Shown: positions 39,301-48,735, counted from the stretch's first letter. The stretch is 64,000 nucleotides of DNA from Petrosia ficiformis (GCA_947044365.1 OX345636.1:27455466-27519465); one strand, 5' to 3'. Notes: a model not told the origin generated them from the sequence alone. Program-made: numbers and translations.

Positions 39301-42300
39301 GGAAGTATATGCGACATAAAATATGGGCTAAAGATACTTAAAGGCAAGATTCTTGAAACTGGTAAGTATACAAGCATGCACATACTGTTATAATAGTTAG
39401 TACAATAATAATTAAATACAATGCTATTATAATTTGTGACACTGAATGAGCTGCCCATGCAGCTCATATAGCAATGTGCTGTTTGATTGTTGTTTTTAGG
39501 TGAAAAGTGTTACCTGGAAAAGGTCCTAGAGAAAGATCTGGAGAATTTATCACAGTAACTGCTTAAAAACATTTTATGCCTATGTATACATAATATTATT
39601 GTTGTTTTGAATAGTATTATAATAGCATTTGTATAATAGTGAGTCTTAATATATACAAGTATGTAATGTACTAATGCACTATATATCCTGAAGGTGCCAT
39701 TCTTTAACAATGCTAGCTGCAATGTTGTAGTTTGTGGCTTCATTAACGCTGAATGGCTTTGTAAACAGCATTGATAGCATTGATGTGCAGGATATTATAG
39801 TGATAAGATAATTATATATAGTACACAATAGTCTGGGCTTACACTTATACCAGTTTCATTAATGTCCAACTTTGCCATCAAAATCTTATGAAATTTGATT
39901 TAGGGTAGAGTTAGGGTTAGGGTTAGGGTTCAAACAATATCAAAGTAGTCTTAGTCTTTGATGGCAAACTTGGACATCACTCATCTAATTACAGGTCTAC
40001 TATACCTAACTAAAATAGAAATAATTATTATTTAATAATGGGTACTTTCAGTTAACTCTTCAAATATCATAAACTATAACTGTAACTAAGATTTTGAGAA
40101 ATCAGTCATACTATAACTAAAAGTGGTCATTATTTTCATACACTAATCATACATAATTATTATTTCTACTAGTCGTCATTTTATTATCATTATAGATCCC
40201 CTCCTCCTCAAATTAACAGTCACAGATCTTGAAAAGAGAGTTGAAAAAACAGAACATAAACTGAAGTCAGCATTGGAACGTATTACTATTCTAGAGGAGC
40301 AGCTAAAGAAGGATCATGATACTGTACTGCTATTTACTCCAACCTGTGTACCACCGTCAGGCAGCCTACCTTATAACACTGTATGCACACCACTGCCTCA
40401 ATCATATGAAGAGCCTAATGAAGATGTTAATCAATTATTAAATTCAATTTGCCTAATTAAGAAAAATAATATTTATATTCATGCATTAATATATTATATT
40501 ACCTGTTGTGTTCCTGGAATTTGTCATCCAAGTGTTCCATGAAATTATTTCACAAAAATAAATCATTATTATTATAGTAAATTCAAATTGTGTTATTTTA
40601 GTTATATTTACTGGTATGTAACTATTATATTATTGTCTACTGTAATAACTAAATTTAACTATAATATAAAACCTGTGAGAACCAAGTATATTACAACTAA
40701 AATTTGTCGTTGTCATATTAAAACCTCACTAATTATAATTCAAAGAGAGTGCAATATTCTAACTATAAATTCTGTGACAGATAGATGATTAAACATTGAT
40801 GGAAATCTGGTATCCCTTCGATACTAAAAGCCTGTGTAACTGGTAAGCAGTTGTCTAGTCATCGAGCCTCATCTGCTGTTCAACGATGGCTTTAATTTCT
40901 CTCGTTATCTTTGACGGCCTTCCAGAACCAGGCTTTCTCATCAAACACCCAGATGCCTTAAATCGTTCTAAGAACGCGTGGATCCCTACTCTGGTAGAAG
41001 GTAGACCTTCCTTATCTAAAATTATCTTAAAATGGCAGGTGCCTTCAGTCCCTTTCGATGAAGAAAAAGTATTCTGTTCAGCTGATACTCGGAGTAGACC
41101 ATCTCTCAACAACAACACGACAACTATGAACAAGTCAGAACAACAAGAAACTAACCTAGAGCACTGCACGGTATAGTTCGGTAGCGTAGCAGTGACAACT
41201 GTGCTTGGCCTGCTTGCTTAGTCTAATTATAATATTAATTGTGAATGTGGGCGTGACAAACGTGTCGTCGCATAATGAATTGCCAACGGTTAACGTGTCG
41301 ATCGTAATTGCCAACGTATCGTAACGTACAACGATTACTAAAAGGAATGAAAACACTACTATACAACGACACGTTAAGTACTTCGGGACGATCGTATTCC
41401 AACTACAAAACGTAAAGTTTTTATTGAAACATACTGTATGTCATAGTTTGCACACATTCCAATGAACATGATAATGATCACTAATTATCACATGATATCT
41501 AATTAATTATCATACCCAATTCAATGATCATTATAGTATCAGATCCAGTGATTGGTTGAACAGTATCATCAGATCGATATTCATTACAACCTCCAGTCAC
41601 TACAATCCAAAATCTTTCTTTTGATATATGGTATGTTGACATGGAGTGGTAAAATCGCATAGTGACTGAATCAGGTAGATTTATCTGAAGAGATAAATAA
41701 ATTAACATATAAATTTTATAAATGAGGAACACATCATCATAATATTATTACTACAAGAAAGAGTATGTTTCAGTTAATAAAATATAATTATTAGAAATGG
41801 AATGATAACACTTTTATCTCATATTTGTGATATACCAGCATTTTCAATATTAATTTTGATTTTTATGATAAAAAAACTGATACCAACATATATTATATAG
41901 ACAACAATGAATTACATGTGTCAGGTGATGTACATTACCTGATACCAGATAAAACTGGAGAGATTCATTATCCAGCAATCGTTTAGTGTTTGAAGATTAT
42001 CATCCAATCCTCCCAATACCATCAGATGTGCTATCATTTGTTGATTTGATGATGTAGTATTGATAATTGTAGTAGCATGACTGTCTCTCCCTTTAGGCCA
42101 TTTCAATGTAGTAACGAATGATTGGACTACTTTCTTAAAATCCTATAGTATTAGTAATAAAACACGGGTTTATTATTAATATCTATAAAGATGAGAATAA
42201 AACATTCACTAATTGTAATAATTAATTTATCATTAAGAAGGGGTCTGGTTTACAATTATGTTTAGTGATCATTATTCAACAAACAGAACATGTTCTTTTT

Positions 42301-43659
42301 AGTGTAATAACATGATTAACATAAATTATTTAATCATGTGATTACATCTCACAATCAAAATATTTGTGGTTGTCTATCAAATCACAAATAGTACAATGAA
42401 GATTATAATACATGGGTTATGTTCAGAATTCAGATATAATAGTAATTACAATTTAGGAATATGCATATTTGTTTTCTTTTCTTGTCTAATCTGTTATTTT
42501 TAGCACTCTTGAACTCTTGTCTTCACAGTTCTAATTCTCTGATTTCATTTTATTATCATAATAAGACACTTAATGTGTGCTTTTGAATCATCATTCATTT
42601 TTGTTCATTACACATTATTATTAATTCTATATACCTGTAGTTATATACAACTATGTACAAATGTGGAATCTGTTTAATAACACTGAACAACTCACTATTG
42701 TATTCAGAGAGAATGATAATAGAAATAAGTCATTAATACGACGGAATCCAGTCTCGTCAATAGTAAACCCCCCAAATATTACACCTCTACTACCAGGAAG
42801 TGTGTTTATACTGAAACGAGAACATGGCGGTGGACAATTGCCTGTTATGATGGGTACTTTCCATTGACCTGAAAAAAATACATGATATCACTACGATGAT
42901 GTGAGTCATGTAATACCTGGTGATGAATTGACACACATAGTGTGTATTTCATTTGTGTAGCAGTGATTTGGGATGTTAGGATGTGGAATATACTGTGAAG
43001 TAGTGTGAGTAGTGATTGGTGTGGGTCCAAATCCTCCAATAACTAGTAAATTGTCTTCTGCATTGATGTTAAATGATATCATTCCACAGCCACTTTTTCT
43101 CATTGGTCCATTATAAGGAGGACTGTTAATAATTTCATTCCATTCATTAGTAAGACTGTTGAGTTCGAATAAATCGTTATGAAAACAGTCACCTGGTTTA
43201 CAGCTTCCACCAAAGTACAATATACTATCTCTCATCTTAGTACAAGCATAGTTAATCACTCCAGCAGGTGGAGTTGCTGTAGTAACCCTCCTTTCTATCT
43301 TCAATGTAAGTAAATGAAATATATCGACAGATGATGTAAACATCCTCTTCTTATCATTATAATGTACCATAGGAAGGTCCTTCTGCTCACCTCCCCAGCA
43401 ATATAATCTGTCTCTGTGGACAACAGAGGAGTGTTGAGATCTCCATTTCATTTGATATTGACCTGACAATAAGCAATCAATACATGATTATAATAACATG
43501 ACAAGTACACATATATTACAAAGATTATTAGTACACAAACCAGTACTTGTAATTGTATGTATTTCAAGCTTAAGAGAATATGAATAAGTTATTTATCTGA
43601 TGTATCAAGTTGTTTCTATGTAACAATAAAGATATAATAATTCACTCACCAGTAGCCAT
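29951..43659 (-). CDS. gene B: kelch / coiled-coil / ZU5 / C-terminal helical-domain protein, 1564 aa
   Basis: Twenty-eight exons on the minus strand: 43659-43650, 43462-42917, 42868-42696, 42142-41939, 41684-41516, 38151-37970, 37913-37851, 37762-37339, 37279-37121, 36528-36370, 35787-35710, 35633-35565, 35493-35386, 35342-35247, 35182-35024, 34356-33745, 33695-33588, 33529-33449, 33389-33309, 33191-33102, 32994-32914, 32845-32789, 32723-32628, 32563-32448, 32273-32124, 31899-31710, 31654-31589, 30318-29951. All have GT-AG borders and agreeing phases; the sum is 4695 nt with an ATG start and TAG stop. Domains: kelch (1-367), helical segment (368-449), coiled coil (450-700), ZU5 (about 880-1010), acidic linker (1011-1268), conserved globular block (1269-1420) and a death-fold-like helical domain (1450-1564). 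The order ZU5 then death-like domain recalls UNC5 and PIDD. No membrane segment or signal peptide is seen, so it is probably a cytoplasmic scaffold. Function is not established. Confidence 0.85.
30632..30714. repeat. hairpin in the last intron of gene B
   Basis: AAGCTCAACCTAAATCAC is mirrored by GTGATTTAGGTTGCAAGCT, with an AT-rich loop. No target duplication was identified. Confidence 0.65.
31051..31250 (+). pseudogene. HIRAN-like domain fragment, antisense in a gene B intron
   Basis: The plus-strand frame gives HVYKHVWEPEAGEKLECHLE, then NPHDPFAVSV and VVGHLPRK. This fits the HIRAN pattern (G-x-x-L, N-x-D-P-x-A-V-x-V, G-y-l-P-r). Only one module of about 55 residues is present. It is flanked on both sides (about 30898-31010 and about 31290-31375) by related AAATTTTCGTG repeats, so it probably came in with a transposable element. 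Confidence 0.6.
32628..33695 (-). CDS. gene B exons 17-23: acidic modular linker of symmetric exons
   Basis: Seven short exons (108, 81, 81, 90, 81, 57 and 96 bp) all start and end in phase 1. Exons 18 and 20 are paralogs (VGSDNETEMK / VDSDNETRMK). Exons 21 and 22 share STDNT, but in exon 22 the matching AG acceptor is lost and a downstream AG is used. The encoded sequence is low-complexity and acidic, and probably disordered. Confidence 0.75.
33745..34356 (-). CDS. gene B exon 16: ZU5 domain plus acidic tail
   Basis: The 612-nt exon contains VFDWEQFGLKMQFQQGTLHP, then FPQDTQLVSATYAISIADKL and PVTLAIQHCVLL. This is the beta-rich pattern of ZU5 (hydrophobic strand, E/Q-G-x-L, SA-Y-I, P-V-T-L-x-I-x-H-C). 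The end of the exon is an Asp/Ser/Asn-rich acidic tail (SSDDTSSGEDDPPSDDD). ZU5 domains occur in ankyrins, UNC5 and PIDD ahead of UPA and death domains. Confidence 0.8.
35024..38151 (-). CDS. gene B exons 6-15: helical segment and coiled coil
   Basis: Exons 6-7 encode a compact helical stretch (YEQLMKNKTEIQKSLIHHIV). Exon 8 is a long heptad-like coil (MKERKRCTDLESELLSVQG, KKKEQRKEGELLQVYLDLWG). Exons 9 and 10 are both 159 bp, phase 1-1, and share ESNVTKLNQT / ESNITKLYQT, so one arose from the other. Exons 11-15 are short and Glu-rich. The coiled coil should drive oligomerisation; that is inference from sequence character. Confidence 0.8.
38153..38858. other. intron 5 remainder of gene B
   Basis: AT-rich DNA with TACATACATG-type simple repeat. 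No gene or element boundary was found before the Tc1/mariner terminal repeat. Confidence 0.6.
39119..40542 (+). pseudogene. coding-like exons carried in the Tc1/mariner element (BEN-protein-like N-terminus?)
   Basis: A first block (about 39180-39360) reads KWFLVLWENEDGAVSIVKQS and then KGSICDIKYGLKILKGKILE, joined over a GT-AG intron to EKCYLEKVLEKDLENL (39501-39557). A second block (40196-40440) reads LTVTDLEKRVEKTEHKLKSA and then ERITILEEQLKKDHD, a coiled coil. A small Trp-rich domain followed by a coiled coil resembles N-termini of BEN-domain proteins in sponges and cnidarians. No BEN domain follows, and the phase between the two blocks does not close, so it looks degraded. It may be gene capture or a nested insertion. 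Confidence 0.4.
39855..39985. repeat. small MITE with interstitial telomere-type repeats
   Basis: AATGTCCAACTTTGCCATCAAA is mirrored by TTTGATGGCAAACTTGGACAT. The interior holds about three and a half TTAGGG units (39908-39930), the metazoan telomere motif. It is nested in the Tc1/mariner element. Confidence 0.65.
40800..41169 (-). pseudogene. Tc1/mariner transposase N-terminal fragment
   Basis: The minus strand reads GLPSTRVGIHAFLERFKASG, then KPGSGRPSKITREIKAIVE and MRLDD, a stop, then TTAYQLHRLLVSKGYQISIN. This is the helix-turn-helix plus linker of IS630/Tc1-type transposases. The in-frame stop and the absence of the DDE/D half make it defective. It lies close to the right terminal repeat. 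Confidence 0.75.
41516..43659 (-). CDS. gene B exons 1-5: kelch-repeat region
   Basis: Exon 1 is only 10 nt (ATGGCTACTG), joined to a 546-nt exon. Kelch signatures follow: SSVVHRDRLYCWGG, SILYFGG, NLLVIGGFGPTP, GSRGVIFGGFT, AHLMVLGGLDDN and WIVVTGGCNEY. Each Gly-Gly follows a hydrophobic strand, as in propeller blades, so about six blades fit a complete propeller. Such propellers bind partner proteins. The exon 2 start is supported by the GTCAG acceptor and frame agreement with exon 1. Confidence 0.85.
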
Positions 43660-44619
43660 TATTAAAAGAGAGGATTAGAGAAAAGCTAATGAGCTGATTC
43701 AACACTGGTTAGTACTATTAAAAATATCACATGATATCATGTGATCATGTTATACTGTGTTGAGTAGTATCTACTACAATTAAAAGACATACATATAACA
43801 CTGTTTTACAAATCAATAGAAATATAATTTTATATATAATTATACAGATATAGATAGATCTGTCTTCAATGTTTTGTGTCTGAGCAACTCTTTCGAAATA
43901 AAATGTTGTATGTAATCTGCTGTGTGAAATGTTTGATTATAGGTATGTCTATATATAGCTATCATTAATTTCACATTATGACTCAGAACTGTTAGGAAAA
44001 TGAATATGCATGTGGCTGATATGGTGATGATTAATTTATTATTAATCCTGCAATCATATTGTCTGCTTTGTGTGTCTTCCCAAATTTCCTTTAGACCTGA
44101 ATTTGCTTTTGGAATGAACAACTAGATAATTGTTCAAGGATTACAGAAAATATAGACTTATACTTCTTCCCTTTAAACAGTGAATCTAACCTCCTCTTGA
44201 TCATTTAACATACCCTTCATATGATATGATATTCTAAATATAACTTTATTTTGTGACTCCTCATGAATTATGAAGTAAAAACTCTCATTATAATAATACT
44301 TAAACTATTACTCTTAATTATAAGTAGTTATACATGAAATGTATAAAATTTAATAACAAGGATTCTCAAATTATAAGAAATATCTTGTCTACAAATGATC
44401 ATCATTGATGATAATAAAATTTTGTTACCATTCATTCTTATTGTAATATTTTTTAACTTCCTGTAGTAGTAGTTTTATATTTTATTGAATTCTAACACTC
44501 CTATAGGTATAGTAATAATACTGGAAAAACAAGAATGGTTTATCAACTATTACTAAAAGGAATTTTAATTACATATGTATAGCTCATATCTGCTGATGTG
44601 AAGTGCTGTAGATATTCTA
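43660..44619. other. upstream region of gene B
   Basis: This should hold the promoter of gene B, since the ATG lies at 43659. I see no convincing TATA box or CpG-rich patch. A minus-strand frame of 93 codons at 43840-44121 includes a hydrophobic stretch (LIITISATCIFIFLTVL) but no homology, splice support or paralog, so it is not called. Confidence 0.5.
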
Positions 44620-45715
44620 TAGCTGTTATCAGTATGTATAGTGGGAGAAGTACTGACATGTAAACTGTGATTACTTTTGAATGCTGTTTTAAAAGCTGTC
44701 AGACATCATATCAGTTATCTTTTACTATTAATTTACTTAGTCATGTTTAATAACAACATTCCAACAGCAAATGTAAGATTTAATATACTATTCAACACCT
44801 CAATTCAGCAGTAATGGTGTGAATGGTATACTTTGCCTATTATTAAACTGTTGTACAACTGAGGAAATGACATGATTGGTTGTGAAATATCAATAATTAT
44901 ACCACGGTGTGTGGGTGATCGCCATGGTAACCTTTGATGTACTGATGGTATATATATGCCCATGACATGCCCGTAGACAGGAAGATATAGTGTCTAGCCA
45001 CTAAATCATTTAATTGTATTTTCACAGTTTTTATGGTAAACACTAATTAGTATAGTAGCCACTGCTTGACAACAGTGATAATTTAATTGCATATTTTGTG
45101 TTACCATGCTATAAAACACATATAGCCCTGTTAGGAGGCAGTTATAGGCATATACGCCCTCAACCAATTATCTCGCTGGTGTTGCTTATATGCCCATAAC
45201 TGCCTCCAAACAGGGCTATATCCTATACCACATCCTCAAAATTAATATATATTTATAAAATATGTTCAAATGATGAATTTTAGCACTGTTGTGTAACTAA
45301 ATGATTTACCATTGTAATATTCTGTTTGCTTCCTATATCATCAATGATTAGTGTATATAGACAATTATTGTAAATCAGATTTGAATCTCCTGTATACCAT
45401 ATCTTTATCCATTGATATTAAATCTTGTAGTATTATCAGTCTATTCTGTGTTCAGTTTGGTTTCAACCAATCAGGCAGTTATCTCAGTTGCACGTCAGTT
45501 TAATAATATGCACAGTATACCATTCACACCATTACTGATCGAGGTGTTGAATAGTATATTAAATCTTACATTTGCTGTTGAAATGTTGTCATTAAAAATG
45601 ACTAAGTAAATTAATAGTAAATATGATGTCTGACACATTTAAAACAACATTCAAAACTAATCACAGTTTATATATCAGCATTTCTCCCACTATAAATTTA
45701 CATATGAACTGACAG
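44620..45715. mobile_element. element with about 260-bp terminal inverted repeats
   Basis: 44622-44885 and 45461-45715 are inverse copies (AGTGGGAGAAGTACTGACAT with TCAGCATTTCTCCCACTATA at the outer ends; ACTGAGGAAATGACATGATT with AATCAGGCAGTTATCTCAGT at the inner ends), about 85% alike by eye. The interior of about 570 bp is non-coding and contains the hairpin at 45121-45220. It resembles a long-TIR MITE or foldback. Confidence 0.75.
45121..45220. repeat. hairpin with 34-bp arms nested in the long-TIR element
   Basis: TATAGCCCTGTTAGGAGGCA is mirrored by TGCCTCCAAACAGGGCTATA. The loop is CGCCCTCAACC to TGTTGC. It is GC-richer than its surroundings and resembles the isolated hairpin at 51627-51718 in style. 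Confidence 0.8.
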
Positions 45716-46262
45716 CATAACATGTACAAATCCTACAGTGTTTAACTTCAGCAATTAAGGTGGAACATGCATTTATCTGTTTTTACATTATTGTTGTTTT
45801 AGATTGATAACAATGACCACTATTAGTTATAGTTATATTTAGTATGACTAGTTTCCCACAATTTGTTTACTTATCCGAGAGTACGGTAGTACTCTCTATA
45901 TGTAGGGATGGCACGGAAAAACAATGCCCACCTACACATTTCAATTGCAAGTGATGAGCTGAAATCTTACTAAAATTATAGAGACAAGTTTTAATAAACA
46001 CATACCTTTTGATACCAACAGGAGCACATGAATGAGTAATTTAGATATTATTATAGTTAAAAGACACAATACCTTACTAAAAGGGGTTTAGTTATGCTAT
46101 GTAGTAGTTATATATTTTTGTGTATTGTTAACCCAATGCAAAACTCCTATAGGCACACAGTTAAAACATTATTCACACACTTGTTAGTTATGTAGTATAT
46201 AATGACGACGATATAATTGAAATTAAATTTTAAAATTATAATATTATTACGAGTCGTTAGTG

Positions 46263-46550
46263 TTAATACTCCAGTGATAATGACACTTGTTTTATAGATT
46301 CTGATAGTGTCTTTGAAGCAGGTATACAACTACCTCCTATTTTATTACAAACGTTCTGAAACTTCTTACAGTGTTCTTCCATATCTAACTGATTGTGGAT
46401 CCAATCCATTCCAGTTAGAAACGCTTTCAAGATATTATCAGGTGTTGAATTATCCTTAATTCCTTCTGATATGACTCTTGTCTGATACAATTCTATTTTG
46501 AAGTTCAGTAATGATGTTTCTATGTGTCTATGTAATCCAGCATAGTTATA
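46263..46550 (-). pseudogene. C-terminal helical-domain relic, paralog of the gene B last exon
   Basis: The minus strand reads RVISEGIKDNSTPDNILKAF and CKKFQNVCNKIGG then KTLSESIKQVSLSLEY before a TAA stop. It aligns with gene B GIVTRDVQTNPTSDNIINCF and KKSIQESVRDKLG in the same order. No upstream exons of the kelch/ZU5 type were found to its right, so it is the surviving tail of a lost tandem paralog, or an orphan domain. Confidence 0.7.
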
Positions 46551-46859
46551 ATTTATTTAAGAAACCATAAGATTCTTTAACTCAAACTGTATAATAAATG
46601 AACAAATGATATCATTCCATGATAATTGAATACTAACTTCAAACGCAAAGTTGTGAGTACAGCACTATACTTCATATAGTGCTCAATATATAGTAACAGT
46701 ACTAAATATACATATATACTGTACTATATGTATATGGTATTGTTATTAACATGTACATGTTAACATCCTCCATAAAGACCTTCTTTTTTAATTGGTAAGT
46801 TATAGTCTGTTTGCAATGGCTTCTTATATGATAATATAATTAGTTACTGAATACTATAT

Positions 46860-47120
46860 ACATATCTAGATGTATAATTATATATAATTATACATACGTG
46901 TATACACACATACATACATACATGTACATCTATACACAAATATATATATATATACATAAATGTACATACAGATATAAATACATACATGTACATATACACG
47001 CATATACATACATACATCGTATATTATATACACATAATTATACATACATACATGCACATATATAGACATATACATACACACATGTACATAATATACAGAT
47101 AATTATAAATACATACATGT
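46860..47120. repeat. TACATACATGTACA simple-sequence array
   Basis: Purine-pyrimidine alternating TACATA/CATGTA units. The long minus-strand frames (MYVCMYV) are repeat artefacts. Confidence 0.9.
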
Positions 47121-47126
47121 ACATAT

Positions 47127-47440
47127 AAAATAATAAAAAACATTTTAAAAAATGAAAGAGTATGTAAAGAGTATATGTAAGGATATATATCAAAACCGAA
47201 AAAGCACAGGAACAAGATGGCTTTGGCACCAAAATGGAATACCACTTCCACATAACAACCCTACATAAGTATACACAATTTAAGTAAAGGAAAAACACAA
47301 AGAAGTGATACTTATGTATGGTTGTTATGTGGAAGTGGTATTCCATTTTGGTGCCAAAGCCATCTTGTTCCTGTGCTTTTTCGGTTTTGATATATATCCC
47401 TACATACTCTTTTATTTTTTAAAATGTTTTTTATTATTCT
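47127..47440. mobile_element. 314-bp foldback element, CCCTACATAAGTA family
   Basis: From AATAATAAAAAACATTTT to AAAATGTTTTTTATTATT the two halves mirror each other almost perfectly (for example GGCTTTGGCACCAAAATGGA with TCCATTTTGGTGCCAAAGCC). The loop is about 50 bp. The sub-terminal GAAAGAGTATGTA and AAAACC.AAAAAGCA motifs recur at 60552-60830 and 51722-51800. Confidence 0.85.
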
Positions 47441-47449
47441 TGTAAATAT

Positions 47450-47755
47450 ACCATTATTTAGTGACTCCTTACAACCAATACTCTTTGTCACTTTATGTAA
47501 CGATAGTGTAATTATCATAAGTAAATGTTTATAATGAAGTCATACGTTTATAAATAAAGAATACAAAAGTATTTGTCTCCTACAAATAAAATTATTATAC
47601 ATTACAAAATAGTAATAAATAGTCAGAAGTATCAGTTAATAGTTCGGTTGAATCGATCTGTAGCGAAGAAAATAATGATTGATTCTATGCATCAAAAAAT
47701 AGAGTTTGTTTTCTAACAAATGGCAATGCATAGTCATAGATATTAGTTGCCATCA
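47450..47755 (-). pseudogene. decayed paralog of the 86-codon ORF at 54632-54892
   Basis: The minus strand reads MATNIYDYALPFVRKQTLFF and then meets a TAG after D-A. The paralog reads MATTIYGYALPFVRNQTTIF without a stop. Similarity continues in DNA to the GAGTCACTAAATAATG end. Flanking sequence 47762-47885 recurs at 60420-60550. Confidence 0.6.
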
Positions 47756-47761
47756 ACGATA

Positions 47762-47885
47762 ATAAACAATGCACCTATTTATACACTCGAGCTAATAACA
47801 TTAACCATTTTAGGCAAACATTGATAGATACTTATATAAAAATGGCAGTGGATAATACAGTACTTGTCAAAGCAAATATATGTGA
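47762..47885. repeat. dispersed repeat shared with 60420-60550
   Basis: AATGCACCTATTTATACAC, then AACATTAACC and TTGATAGATAC occur in the same order at both places. In both cases the next element is a foldback of the CCCTACATAAGTA family or lies within 700 bp of one. Confidence 0.65.
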
Positions 47886-47913
47886 TCCTACATGTATGTA
47901 TTAAAGTAATCAT

Positions 47914-48301
47914 GGGTAACTCCGGACACGCCCAAACTTCGGACAGTTATACCTATTTCGTATTCGTTCTCAACAAAGAGCAGCATTGCAACTACAGTAG
48001 TTCTACTGTCACTAGCTACACACATATGCTTGAAAATGAGCATGATACAAAGAGTATGCAATACATTATTATTCACAAATACGCGATTCACACTAATAAG
48101 TAGTAGTGCTCTACCCGTTAGTGTGAATCGCGTATTTGTGAGTAAATAATGTATTGGATACTCATTGTATCATGCTCATTTTCAAGCATATGAGTGTAGC
48201 TAGTGACAGTAGAACTATTGTAATTGTAATGATGCTCTTTGTTGAGAACGAGTACAAAATAGGTAAAACTGTCCGAAGTTTGGGCGTGTCCGGAGTTACC
48301 C
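47914..48301. mobile_element. 388-bp foldback element
   Basis: GGGTAACTCCGGACACGCCC opens and GGGCGTGTCCGGAGTTACCC closes the element. Arms of about 183 bp are 90-95% identical and meet at CACTAA / TTAGTG around a 21-bp loop. No coding content beyond mirror ORFs. No clear target duplication beyond CAT / CAAAT. Confidence 0.85.
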
Positions 48302-48639
48302 CAAATTACCTTATGTATTATGGTGAAGGTAATTAATTAACAAGTCAATTACAACAATAATTATGTTGCACACGCAACTTTCAGACTTCAATCAGCAATC
48401 ATCATTTAGCTGAATCATTCATGTATAGTGAAATTTCCTTTTCAAAAACTTGCCAAAAGTCCATGTTCCTAGCAGCTCACATATATTCAAATCACTTTGG
48501 TCAACTCTTCACCTGTTATATGTCATCTACTATCAAAATTTAAATATGAAACACATAACTAACTGACTGCCAAATAACTATAATTACATTCACAGTATAC
48601 AAATTCCTTTAGGCTTTAGCTCATCAATTGTAAAAAAAA

Positions 48640-48735
48640 AACTAAATGTTATGGGCCGAGGGCTGAAAAATCTAGCCCAGCCACTGACTTCAGCCACCAG
48701 TGCTCTCACCATTGAGCTATGACTCAAAATGAGAG
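48640..48735 (-). repeat. tRNA-like SINE head (degraded)
   Basis: The minus strand reads GAGTCATAGCTCAATGGTGA then GAGCA, a good A-box, followed 40 nt later by GGGCTAGATTTTTCAGCCC, a weak B-box arm. The stems do not form a functional tRNA. It could be the head of a tRNA-derived SINE. Confidence 0.45.

Larger units (their letters stand above)
38861..41436. mobile_element. Tc1/mariner-superfamily element, 2.58 kb, in intron 5 of gene B
   Basis: Terminal inverted repeats of about 49 bp start CAGTATGTTTCAATAAAAAC at each end and are flanked by TA dinucleotides (38859-38860 and 41437-41438), the Tc1/mariner target duplication. Inside are a minus-strand transposase helix-turn-helix relic at 40800-41169, plus-strand coding-like exons at about 39180-40542 and a small MITE at 39855-39985. 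The element separates the kelch exons from the coiled-coil exons of gene B but leaves splice sites and phase intact. Confidence 0.8.

Noticed and set aside
39908..39930. TTAGGG units as a possible chromosome end
   Set aside because: Only about three and a half units, flanked by ordinary sequence and nested within a transposon.
43840..44121. 93-codon minus-strand frame with a hydrophobic segment
   Set aside because: No paralog, splice signal or recognised family; it may be a real small membrane protein, but nothing supports it.
45412..45609. 65-codon plus-strand frame
   Set aside because: It spans the inner part of a 260-bp terminal inverted repeat and is mirrored non-coding in the other arm.
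48640..48735. A functional tRNA gene on the minus strand
   Set aside because: The A-box is good, but the acceptor and anticodon stems do not pair and the B-box is poor; more like a SINE head.
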